Origin: Gammaproteobacteria bacterium
Lineage (GTDB): Bacteria; Pseudomonadota; Gammaproteobacteria; VBWC01
Assembly: GCA_023266115.1 (NCBI GenBank)
Contig: JAHFRU010000023.1
Location: 1-37,297 of the forward strand
Length of the DNA stretch: 37,297 nt
Reading direction: 5' to 3'
This document shows positions 30,602 to 37,297 of the stretch, in pieces. The notes beneath the pieces were generated by a model. That model saw nothing but the letters and a program-made list of their open reading frames with translations, did not search any database and had not been told where the DNA came from. The first letter of the stretch is position 1. Each line of letters starts with the position of its first letter. Position numbers and translations under genes: made by a program.

Positions 30602-32000
30602 CGAAGGCCTCCGTGTTGGCGAGCGCCTGTTTGTCACGCTCCCTTGCGCTACGCCGCGCGTGCTGGATCGCCCGCAGCGACGGGTGGCCTACGTGCTCGG
30701 GACTGAGCGCGCGGCAGACGAACCGGCCTTGGTGGTAGACATGGATTTCGGTGAGATCGCGGGGATCATAGATCGCCTCGACTTGTTCACCGACGAAGGC
30801 GGCGAGCGTGGGTTCGACGTAGCGCCGGCCCATTAGGCGGATGCCGTCGCGCAGGACCTTGCGGGGCTTGGGCACGTGAACGAGCAGCATATCGAGCTGT
30901 TCGAGGCTGTCGGGCATGGCGGGCAGAAACCCGCCCTTTTGCCATCGCGTGATCGGCGGTTCCCCGGTGCCGCCATGTGAACGACGATGATAAACGTTAC
31001 ACACGAACGCCTCGAAACGCGTCCGCAGCTCGTCAAGCGTGAGGGCTGGTGCCGACAGCGGCTTGCCCGCGATCGTGTGTCCAGGCAGGTCGGGCAGGAA
31101 CATATCGTTGATGGTGCGAAATACCCGCTCGATCTTGCCGCGTCCGCGCGGGCGACCGGGCAGCGAATGGATGAGGCGAATTTTAAGGGCGATGCACGCC
31201 TGCTCGATATGGTCGGAGATGAAATCCGAGCCGTTGTCGACGTAGAGCTGTTCGGGAATGCCACTGACGATCCACTCGGGGTTGGGCTTGCGCCAGATCG
31301 CCTGTCGCAGTGCCAGCGCCGTGTTGAGGGCGCTAGGCGCATCGAGGGTGAGGAAATAGCCGGCGATGGCCCGACTGTGATCGTCGAGAACGACGGTCAA
31401 CCAGGGGCGCTCCGGCGCTCCGTCGTCATCGAGAACGAGGATGTCGAGAACAGTATGGTCCGCCTGCCACATCTCGTTCGAGGCCGCGGCTTCGCGCCGG
31501 TGCAGCAGCTCGTGCTCGTCGCGGTAGGCAGCCGGATTGGAAGCCACGGCGATCTGGCTTGCCGGTATTGCCCTGACGACGCGCGCGACTGCCGGGTAGC
31601 TTGGCGGCCGGTGCCCTTCTGCAACAGCGAGTTCCTGGACCTTTCGGTGAATGGCGCTGATCGGGGGCCGCGGGCGCTTGATGGCTAGATCGCGGGCAAG
31701 CCTGACTAGGTGGTCCGGCAGATGCAGCCTGCCCCGGTCGGCGCGCGAGATGCGTGCGAGACCGGAGAGGCCTTCGGATCGATAGCGGGCAAGCCAGCGC
31801 TGCAATGTTCGTTCGCTCACCGAGCTGCCGCGAGCAATATCCGCGAGCGTAACGCTATCGACAAGATGCGGTTCAAGAATGCGATAGCGCTCGATCGCCA
31901 GCGGCGGGGCGAGCGCCGGATGCGTCACCGCCGACCCGCCGACGCGCAAGTAAGGAAAACGGAGATTTGCTTGCCCATAGACATGCCAATCCGATCGCAT
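30528..32000 (-). CDS. tniA: TniA-like DDE transposase
   Basis: 490 residues from the ATG at 32000 (MRSDWHVYGQANLRF), close to the 480 of Tn552 transposase. The N-terminal HTH part includes SVTLADIARGSSVSERTLQR. The rve catalytic domain has Asp in MWQADHTVLD, Asp in LYVDNGSDF and Glu in GRGKIERVF. A Mu-type C-terminal beta-barrel follows (RRYVEPTLAAFVGEQVEAIY). The enzyme cuts the terminal inverted repeats and joins them to target DNA. All three catalytic residues are intact. Confidence 0.92.
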   Translation of the reverse strand: MRSDWHVYGQANLRFPYLRVGGSAVTHPALAPPLAIERYRILEPHLVDSVTLADIARGSSVSERTLQRWLARYRSEGLSGLARISRADRGRLHLPDHLVRLARDLAIKRPRPPISAIHRKVQELAVAEGHRPPSYPAVARVVRAIPASQIAVASNPAAYRDEHELLHRREAAASNEMWQADHTVLDILVLDDDGAPERPWLTVVLDDHSRAIAGYFLTLDAPSALNTALALRQAIWRKPNPEWIVSGIPEQLYVDNGSDFISDHIEQACIALKIRLIHSLPGRPRGRGKIERVFRTINDMFLPDLPGHTIAGKPLSAPALTLDELRTRFEAFVCNVYHRRSHGGTGEPPITRWQKGGFLPAMPDSLEQLDMLLVHVPKPRKVLRDGIRLMGRRYVEPTLAAFVGEQVEAIYDPRDLTEIHVYHQGRFVCRALSPEHVGHPSLRAIQHARRSARERDKQALANTEAFDGDQEDTASQPITYRGLRLYAADD

Positions 32001-32061
32001 TGCCAATCCGGCCTGTTCGACGTAAATCTACCCGGTAAAGAAAACTAGGGCAATTTAATCC

Positions 32062-32072
32062 TGTCGATGATG
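32062..32072 (+). repeat. 11-bp direct repeat, copy 1
   Basis: TGTCGATGATG; the second copy is at 32776-32786 and spans the start of the DUF6624 gene. The two bracket the internal resolvase gene. Confidence 0.4.
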
Positions 32073-32119
32073 ACTTTTCTGCCAAAAGCCCGTTGCCAGG
32101 GCCGCATCGCTCGCCCACG

Positions 32120-32692
32120 ATGAAAATCGGATATGCGCGCGTCTCGACGACCGAGCAGAATCTCGACCTGCAACGGGATGCCTTGCTGGCCGCCGGATGC
32201 GGGAAGGTTATCACTGACAAGGCTTCCGGCGCGACGACCGCCAGGCCCGGACTTGAGCAGATGAAGGAGCAGCTGCGCGCCGGGGACACACTGGTGGTGT
32301 GGCGGCTTGACCGCCTCGGCCGATCGCTGCGCGACCTCATAGGATGGATGACCTACCTCGAAGAGCACGAGGTCGGCCTGCTGAGCCTGCACGAAGCGAT
32401 CGACACGACCACCACCTCGGGCAAGCTCACATTCCACCTGTTCGGCGCGCTGGCGGAGTTCGAGCGCAACCTGATCCGCGAGCGCACCCAGGCTGGCCTC
32501 ACCGCGGCCCGCGCCCGTGGCAAAAAAGGTGGCCGGCCGACCGCACTCAACAAGGACAAGCGCGACCTGGCTGTTCGGCTCTATCACGAAAATACCATGC
32601 CGATCGCCAAGATTTGCTTGATGCTCGGCATCTCCAAACCGACGCTTTACGCTTACGTCCGGTCGGCCGAGGCCGCCGATAAAGCGGCGTGA
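32120..32692 (+). CDS. Resolvase of the Tn552-like element
   Basis: 190 residues from the ATG at 32120 (MKIGYARVSTTEQN), catalytic Ser9. Typical Tn3/Hin-type small resolvase: WRLDRLGRSLRDLIGWM, TSGKLTFHLFGALAEFERNL, C-terminal HTH (IAKICLMLGISKPTLYAYV). It is divergent from tniA across a 119-base gap that probably holds its res site, an arrangement like that of Tn552. It would resolve cointegrates made by TniAB. Confidence 0.9.
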   Translation: MKIGYARVSTTEQNLDLQRDALLAAGCGKVITDKASGATTARPGLEQMKEQLRAGDTLVVWRLDRLGRSLRDLIGWMTYLEEHEVGLLSLHEAIDTTTTSGKLTFHLFGALAEFERNLIRERTQAGLTAARARGKKGGRPTALNKDKRDLAVRLYHENTMPIAKICLMLGISKPTLYAYVRSAEAADKAA

Positions 32693-32775
32693 GAGCGCGG
32701 CCGTCTCAGGCTCTGGGCTCGTTGGAATTGGTCGCAGCTGGTGTGTTGCCTCGGCGCAAGAAACACAGCATCGTT

Positions 32776-32786
32776 TGTCGATGATG
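32776..32786 (+). repeat. 11-bp direct repeat, copy 2
   Basis: TGTCGATGATG, including the two ATG codons at the start of the DUF6624 gene; matches 32062-32072 exactly. Confidence 0.4.
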
Positions 32787-33494
32787 TTGCTACTGTTTCT
32801 CGCCGCAGTCGTATCTAGTCCCGTGCAGACGACCGCGCGGATGCGCGCAGCGCCGGCGTCCACGCCGACGCCGGCTTCGGCCATGTCGCCAAATGCGTTA
32901 GCGGCCCTGCGGCAATTCAAGGATGCAGTCGCGGCCGAGCAGGCAGCGTTTCAGACCCTGCCTGTCGCAAATGGGGCCGGACCTAATTTAGCAGTTCGCG
33001 TTGCATTGGAGCAGGCGATGCGGCGCGCGATCGATCCCGCTGTCGCGACGCTATCGGACGGCGATCGAGCCGCAGCGTCGGCGGTGATCTGGCAGCGGAT
33101 CGGTGAAGTCGATGCAGCGAATACTGCGTATGTGAAGTCGATCCTGCCGGCGGACGGCTGGTTCAGGAGCCGTCGCGATGGCGCGGATGTAGCCCGCAAT
33201 GCCTGGCTGATCGTCCAGCACTCGCCCGATCAAGCGTTCCAGCGCGTCGTCGTGACGCGAATGCGGCCGCTGGTTGCGTCGGGGGATGCGCGTGGGCCGG
33301 ACTATGCGCTGCTCTACGACCGGACCGAGATGTTCGCAGGACGGCCGCAGCTCTATGGCAGCCAAATGACGTGCGTTAGCGGGCGGTGGCAGGCAGCGCA
33401 GACTGTCGATCCGGCGAGCCTCGACCGTCGTCGCGCCGACATGGGGCTGCCACCAATGGCTGAATATCTGAAGAACTTCGAAGGTGGCTGCTGA
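32781..33494 (+). CDS. Exported DUF6624-family protein, transposon passenger
   Basis: 237 residues from the ATG at 32781. A signal peptide (MMLLLFLAAVVSSPVQTTA) is followed by an Ala-rich helical part and then the DUF6624 pattern: ILPADGWFRSRRDGADVARN, AWLIVQHSPDQAFQ, YALLYDRTEMFAGRPQLYG, and RRADMGLPPMAEYLKNF. The function of DUF6624 is not known to me. It ends 44 bases before the right transposon repeat, so it is the passenger gene of the element, in the place where Tn552 carries beta-lactamase genes. Confidence 0.75.
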   Translation: MMLLLFLAAVVSSPVQTTARMRAAPASTPTPASAMSPNALAALRQFKDAVAAEQAAFQTLPVANGAGPNLAVRVALEQAMRRAIDPAVATLSDGDRAAASAVIWQRIGEVDAANTAYVKSILPADGWFRSRRDGADVARNAWLIVQHSPDQAFQRVVVTRMRPLVASGDARGPDYALLYDRTEMFAGRPQLYGSQMTCVSGRWQAAQTVDPASLDRRRADMGLPPMAEYLKNFEGGC

Positions 33495-33538
33495 ACGATA
33501 CCGCGCTCGTCAGGGCCGACGACAGATAGCGCGATCAA

Positions 33539-33566
33539 ATGCCGCCAATTACCGTGAGCGTTTACA
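33539..33566 (-). repeat. Tn552-like terminal inverted repeat, right
   Basis: Ends CGTGAGCGTTTACA. Internally, GATACCGCGCTCGTCA (about 33497) and GATAGCGCGATCA (about 33526) look like further transposase-binding repeats. Confidence 0.8.
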
Positions 33567-33592
33567 CCCGGATTTCAGCCGTTTTCCAGGCG

Positions 33593-33616
33593 ATGCAAAA
33601 CCTATGAATTTTGCAT
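33593..33616. promoter_or_regulatory. Right part of the split res site
   Basis: ATGCAAAA and TTTTGCAT form a perfect 8-bp dyad with an 8-base centre (24 bp), the size of a resolvase-dimer subsite. The half-site ATGCAAAA also occurs at 29621 next to the resolvase gene. The rest of 33617-33812 is AT-rich, with no gene seen, and presumably holds the promoter for the next gene. Confidence 0.45.
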
Positions 33617-33812
33617 CATAACCAACTAGCTCCTTACAGGAGATATGCATAAGATACTGAAATCTTACCGTAATATGACATAGTTAATTATTCATCCGTC
33701 GCGATTACGGCACGTTCTACAGAAATATTATGTATCATTAGTATTATTGCAGATAGCATTAAGCGTCATACGGTGCTTGCACAGTCTGACTTCGTTATGA
33801 TGGGAGTGAAAC

Positions 33813-34103
33813 ATGAGAACTTCATTGTTGAAAGCTTTTGTCGGCATCGCAGTCAGTGGAGGGCTAACGTGCCTATCCACGGCCGCGCTCGCTGGTCCCC
33901 AGACGTACTCGCGCTGTGCTAATGCAGCGGCAGCATCACCCGTGAATGCGGGCCAACAGTCTACTGCTTGGTCAAATTTCTGCCAGAGCGTTCCCCTAAC
34001 ATCGAGCTACAAGTTTACGTGTTCGCGTGAGAACCTGACAAGTCGGCAGTCCAAGCAGAACTTCTGCTACAACTTCCGCTACGATGATGGCGAGACGCCG
34101 TAA
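33813..34103 (+). CDS. Small exported Cys-containing protein
   Basis: 96 residues. The signal peptide MRTSLLKAFVGIAVSGG... ends at ALA|G near residue 27. The mature part is about 69 residues with four Cys (SRCANAA, NFCQSV, FTCSRE, NFCYNF), enough for two disulfides. GGGAG lies before the ATG. No family recognised. Its place before a TonB-dependent receptor makes a periplasmic or secreted partner possible. Confidence 0.6.
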   Translation: MRTSLLKAFVGIAVSGGLTCLSTAALAGPQTYSRCANAAAASPVNAGQQSTAWSNFCQSVPLTSSYKFTCSRENLTSRQSKQNFCYNFRYDDGETP

Positions 34104-34199
34104 TAATACGAGCGTATAGCTCACCCTATACCCGGCTGGCCGCGATTGATTTCGTGTGCCAGCCGCATATCGTTAAAAATCGTCAATGAGGACATCGCA

Positions 34200-34523
34200 A
34201 TGAACGGCAGTCTCCATCCTGTATCGGAATATATCGATATTGATCATGCCGATTATGAGCGAAAGATAGTTCCGTTGGTAAAAGCCAATGGCCCTGAAAA
34301 AATCACGGTCAAAATTTGGAACCCAGTCCAGTTTGAAAACGGCGGATACGTTTCCGCGGTTAGCGTTGAAGGGCTGCCGATCCCGCTCCTTTCGGCAATG
34401 CCTGGAGAGGATAAGCTCGATGCACTGTTGAATGCTGTAGCATTTGTAAGTGAGACGTTGAATCGGCACGGAGTCGTGTGTGAGTGGCAAGGTAAGCCGC
34501 TGGGCGGTTTTCCACCGTTCTAA
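34200..34523 (+). CDS. Hypothetical protein upstream of the receptor
   Basis: 107 residues from the ATG at 34200, with GAGGA upstream; a longer frame from 34146 lacks support. Predicted cytoplasmic, alpha/beta: EYIDIDHADYERKIVPLVKA, then KITVKIWNPVQFENGGYVSA, then a helix (DKLDALLNAVAFVSETLN). No family recognised. Base composition is lower in GC than the plasmid backbone, as for the whole cargo segment. Confidence 0.6.
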   Translation: MNGSLHPVSEYIDIDHADYERKIVPLVKANGPEKITVKIWNPVQFENGGYVSAVSVEGLPIPLLSAMPGEDKLDALLNAVAFVSETLNRHGVVCEWQGKPLGGFPPF

Positions 34524-34552
34524 ACCGGCTTTTTTTGACGGTCTGGTGTACA

Positions 34553-36667
34553 ATGCGGAGCCCCTGGCAGCGCGGTATAACCGCGCTTAGCTATTTTCTA
34601 GCACCTGCGGTGCTAACTTATCAGGCACAAGGCCAGAACCGACCACCTAGCTTAGCGGCCGCAAAACAGCTGGAAAGTGAACATTCCCGAGGCCAACGAC
34701 GGGCGAATGTCGACGAGATAGTCGTTGTTGGCCGCCGATCGCGTATTCAGCTTGAGCCTCCTACATCTACCATCTCTACTCAACAGCTACGTCAAATTGG
34801 CGTCAAGACTGTTGGTGAAGTAGCAGAGAAGCTCCGCTTACAACTCGCGGGGGGTAATACCACACCAAATAGCCCGATAATAACACTTCTCAATGGTAAG
34901 AGAATATCGGGACAGGCCGCGATAGCTGATATACCGGTCGGTGCGATTCTGCGTGTTGACGTGTTGGCATCTACGGCTGCCGAGGTCTACGGTTATCCTT
35001 CGCCGCAGCAAATAATAGACATAGTTTTGAGGGATAAATATCAATCACGAGAATTTACAGCGACAACTAATATTGCTCGGGAAACTGGAACTGTAGAAGG
35101 TAAAGGTGATTACTCACAATTTAAATTGATAGGGAGTGATCGCCTTAGTTTACGTGTAACTCAGGAGTTCCGAGAACCCCTTATAGATCGTTCGCAATTT
35201 CTTAAAGATACCGGCTTTACCACCCGCCGTAATTCTACGAATGGATCTATCAACGGTGCAACTAATCTAGGCATTCTTCTACTTACGTCAGGATTAACCC
35301 TTTCAAAAGACAGTGACTTTTTGCCTACTCTTTGTCTCGAATGCGACGGCGTTAGCAAAACAGTGCCTCGACAATCACGCGACCAAGCCAGCTTCACAAT
35401 CGGGGGAGATGTTGAGAATGGGAATTGGACGTTCCACAATGATTTAGCTGCAAATATTGATAATACTACGCTAATAATTGATGGGATGGAACAATCTCGG
35501 TCTAGATCTAGTTATGTATTTTCCAATACAATTATTACCGGATCAGTGAAAAATTTATTAGAAAACGATCTAGTTTTTTCAATTAGAGAAAACTCTCGCT
35601 ATACAAAAATAGCGTCCAACCTTTCAGGTTTAGGACCATCTGTTGTATCTGGATCTTTGCATACTGGCACAGTGACTACTTCAACAGCCCTACTAGCCAA
35701 CAAGACAAAATTCCCTAAACTATATGCACATCTTACGATTGGTGCAATTAAATCGTCAGGTTCGCCGTTATCTTATAATACCAGCGGGGGCCTAAAGCTG
35801 CGCTTAAGCCCGCTTTTATCGCTAGAAGCGCGGTACGTGAAAGAACGTACCCCCCCCACGACTATGCAGATTGGTGATCCTACTGCAATCAGAACCGGGT
35901 ACTCGATTCTCGACTTACGCAACGGAACAGATACTCTCGTTGCCCTCGTCTCCGGAGGAAACCCTTCCCTTCAACCAGAAATTCGTGAAAGTTTCAATTT
36001 ATCAGCAACAGCAGTTTTGTCACCTCGGCGTGAAATCGCGATCAGTGCTGTGGTGCAGAGAGAAATGACGCAGGGAGCCATTGCATTTCCAAACCTTATC
36101 ACTTCTCTTTTGGAGGAGCAGTTTCCCGACCGGTTTGTTCGAAACTCGGCAGGAAAACTTGTATCGGTCGATGGACGATATCTTAATCTTCCCGCCGCAT
36201 CGATATGGACTGCCTCTGGTACTTTAACCGCACCCATATTGCGTCCAGACCGACCAACCGCAACTCGCCTAGACCTGGCGGTCGAATTACGATCGTTTTT
36301 CAATCGTACTGGTGCTGATATCAATCAGAACTATCGTCCATTTGATGGCAACATCAATATTAACGGTAGCAAGGGACGTATCGGAGCTACCGCGCAAATT
36401 GACTACTCAGCACCGTATACCTTGCGGTCTGATATTCAACGTGCATCTTTCTCCTCAAGCATTACGACCTCGTTTTCCGCGTTTATTGATCCTCGCATTA
36501 CTTCCGAAACTAGCAGATCTCCACGGATAGAAATAACAGTACACAACCTTTTCAATAAGTATCGAATACTTGATAGTAGACTTGCACAATCGAAAGATAT
36601 TTCACGGAGAATTGCGCAGGTTGATTTGCCTTTTAGTGCTAGCGTCGCCGTCCTTATGCCATTTTAG
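34553..36667 (+). CDS. TonB-dependent receptor-like outer-membrane protein
   Basis: 704 residues from the ATG at 34553 (MRSPWQRGITALSYFLAPAV), with an in-frame TTG at 34535. A signal peptide is followed by a plug-like part (VDEIVVVGRRSR, then QLRQIGVKTVGEVAEKLRLQ, ITLLNGKRISG) and a beta-barrel of alternating strands with VSGGNPSLQPEIRESFNLSA, which is typical of these receptors. The chain ends in Phe (VAVLMPF), as outer-membrane barrels do. It is at the short end of the family. Codon use is AT-rich and unlike the backbone, a sign of transfer. Ligand unknown. Confidence 0.8.
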   Translation: MRSPWQRGITALSYFLAPAVLTYQAQGQNRPPSLAAAKQLESEHSRGQRRANVDEIVVVGRRSRIQLEPPTSTISTQQLRQIGVKTVGEVAEKLRLQLAGGNTTPNSPIITLLNGKRISGQAAIADIPVGAILRVDVLASTAAEVYGYPSPQQIIDIVLRDKYQSREFTATTNIARETGTVEGKGDYSQFKLIGSDRLSLRVTQEFREPLIDRSQFLKDTGFTTRRNSTNGSINGATNLGILLLTSGLTLSKDSDFLPTLCLECDGVSKTVPRQSRDQASFTIGGDVENGNWTFHNDLAANIDNTTLIIDGMEQSRSRSSYVFSNTIITGSVKNLLENDLVFSIRENSRYTKIASNLSGLGPSVVSGSLHTGTVTTSTALLANKTKFPKLYAHLTIGAIKSSGSPLSYNTSGGLKLRLSPLLSLEARYVKERTPPTTMQIGDPTAIRTGYSILDLRNGTDTLVALVSGGNPSLQPEIRESFNLSATAVLSPRREIAISAVVQREMTQGAIAFPNLITSLLEEQFPDRFVRNSAGKLVSVDGRYLNLPAASIWTASGTLTAPILRPDRPTATRLDLAVELRSFFNRTGADINQNYRPFDGNININGSKGRIGATAQIDYSAPYTLRSDIQRASFSSSITTSFSAFIDPRITSETSRSPRIEITVHNLFNKYRILDSRLAQSKDISRRIAQVDLPFSASVAVLMPF

Positions 36668-36771
36668 TACGCTCTCTTACGCCCAAATTTAACAATTTCA
36701 TATTTTTCTTGATCGTAACTATAGTAATTGACATTACTCTATCGCTAATATGAAAAATATTTTGTCATTTT
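36668..36771. other. AT-rich spacer before the Tn3 end
   Basis: 104 AT-rich bases with no gene and no clear terminator. The last five (ATTTT) abut the transposon end. Confidence 0.4.
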
Positions 36772-36809
36772 GGGGTCGGTTCCGGCTGAGGGCGAAATGA
36801 CACCTTAAG
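36772..36809 (+). repeat. Tn3-family terminal inverted repeat, right
   Basis: Starts GGGGTCGGTTCC and ends CACCTTAAG, 38 bp. The outer end faces the cargo and the transposon body extends right, with the resolvase gene starting 129 bases inside. Confidence 0.85.
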
Positions 36810-36851
36810 CGCCAGTGTCCTTGGGCCAGAGGTATTCGCCGGTGAGAAGGA

Positions 36852-36883
36852 TGTCCCTGTTGAACAGAAGTCTGTTTTGGACA
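36852..36883. promoter_or_regulatory. Candidate res subsite of the Tn3-type resolvase
   Basis: TGTCC and GGACA arms span 32 bp, the size of a resolvase subsite, between the transposon end and the resolvase start. Confidence 0.4.
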
Positions 36884-36938
36884 ACACTGACCCCACGCAA
36901 ATCAAGGCTTTTCGAGGCCTAATTCCAGAAGGGTTCAA

Positions 36939-37297
36939 TTGGGACAGCGCGCCGCCATCTACGCCAGGGTTTCGACAGCCGACCAGTCGTGCGAACGGCA
37001 GCTCCGCGACCTGGCCGGCTTTGCCGAGCGTGGCGGCTATGAAGTGGTCGAGGTCTTCCGCGAAACCGCGTCGGGCATGAAGGCAAACCGTTCGGCGCGG
37101 GCTGAGGTGATGAAGCTGGCGCAGGCACGCCATATCGATGCGATCCTCGTTACCGAACTCAGTCGCTGGGGGCGTTCGACCCAGGACCTGCTCGATACAC
37201 TCAACCGGCTGTCGGGCTGGCGCGTGTCGGTGGTCGCGATGAGCGGCATGACGTTCGAGGTCGATACGCCGCATGGGCGGATGATGGCGACGATGCT
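36939..37297 (+). CDS. tnpR: Tn3-family resolvase, cut by the window end
   Basis: 119 residues visible from a TTG at 36939, with AGAAGGG (36927-36933) five bases upstream. It starts MGQRAAIYARVSTADQS with catalytic Ser12, then VFRETASGMKANRSAR, VTELSRWGRSTQDLLDTLNR and TPHGRMMATM, all resolvase catalytic-domain motifs. The DNA-binding part lies beyond the window. Position just inside a 38-bp Tn3-type repeat identifies it as the transposon's own resolvase; the transposase is not in the window. Confidence 0.88.
   Translation, partial: MGQRAAIYARVSTADQSCERQLRDLAGFAERGGYEVVEVFRETASGMKANRSARAEVMKLAQARHIDAILVTELSRWGRSTQDLLDTLNRLSGWRVSVVAMSGMTFEVDTPHGRMMATM

Larger units (their letters stand above)
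29678..33566 (-). mobile_element. Tn552-like transposon, 3.9 kb
   Basis: Bounded by inverted repeats TGTAAACGCTCACG...GGCGGCAT (29678-29705) and its counterpart at 33539-33566, 25 of 28 identical, with homology continuing about 20 bases inward. Ends start 5'-TGT/ACA-3' as in the Tn7/Tn552/Tn5053 group. Contents: tniB, tniA (minus strand), a resolvase and a DUF6624 passenger (plus strand). No tniQ is present, as in Tn552. The flanks share only CCC directly next to each end (GGCCC left, CCCGG right), so the expected 5-bp target duplication is not seen. Confidence 0.8.

Noticed and set aside
28870-32710. A larger transposon bounded by CCGTCTCA at about 28875 and 32700
   Set aside because: Only 8 bases match; the 28-bp repeats at 29678 and 33566 explain the element far better.
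36765-37274. A 169-residue minus-strand frame at the right end
   Set aside because: It runs antisense to the resolvase and through the Tn3 repeat; the plus strand has catalytic motifs and an RBS.

Overview
The window looks like almost all of a roughly 37-kb conjugative plasmid, or the core of an integrated conjugative element, from an alphaproteobacterium, most likely a sphingomonad. This rests on high-GC codon use over most of the window, frequent GTG/TTG starts in an overlapping VirB operon, a dyad repeat of a type I recognise from sphingomonad intergenic DNA (184-204), and a TonB-dependent receptor cargo. The assignment is an inference; no rRNA or core chromosomal gene is present. Both ends run into 38-bp Tn3-family inverted repeats (256-293 and 36772-36809, 37/38 identical) whose transposon bodies lie outside the interval, so the contig probably broke in a repeated Tn3-type element.

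Layout. 1-1737: Tn3 end, a gene cut by it, a phage-like hypothetical gene and a 54-aa membrane protein. 1945-3849: a winged-helix replication-initiator candidate preceded by a possible structured RNA, then two divergent ribbon-helix-helix regulators and a small gene. 4018-20058: a compact P-type T4SS operon (virB1, B2, B3, B4, B5, eexN-like, B6, B7, B8, B9, B10, B11, a small gene, virD4), continuing into a TraC-like primase, a secreted nuclease and a small gene. 20078-21873: three 23-bp direct repeats, a putative antitoxin, a zeta toxin-KfrB fusion and a zinc-finger-like protein. 21877-25613: MOBP relaxase and mobC, an RK2-like nic sequence, two 16-bp palindromes that are parS candidates, parB and parA. 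25656-28259: orphan HigA-like regulator, a four-gene operon with a DUF6884 protein, and a divergent SprT-like metalloprotease. 28305-33566: two resolvases and a 3.9-kb Tn552-like transposon (tniA, tniB, resolvase, DUF6624 passenger) that seems to have landed in the res site of the second resolvase. 33567-36771: AT-rich cargo with a small secreted Cys protein, a 107-aa protein and a TonB-dependent receptor. 36772-37297: Tn3-family end with a truncated resolvase.

How it works together. Relaxase and MobC should process oriT near 23775 and VirD4 should pass the strand to the VirB channel. By analogy with RK2 polarity, transfer would proceed rightward, so parB/parA, the HigA-like gene, the DUF6884 operon and sprT form the leading region. 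The primase may enter or act in the recipient, EexN should limit redundant entry, and ParAB, the zeta module and resolvases would maintain the plasmid. The most interesting parts are the leading-region operon, the zeta-KfrB fusion sharing a module with the primase, the palindromes around parB, the rep-leader RNA and the res-targeted Tn552-like element.
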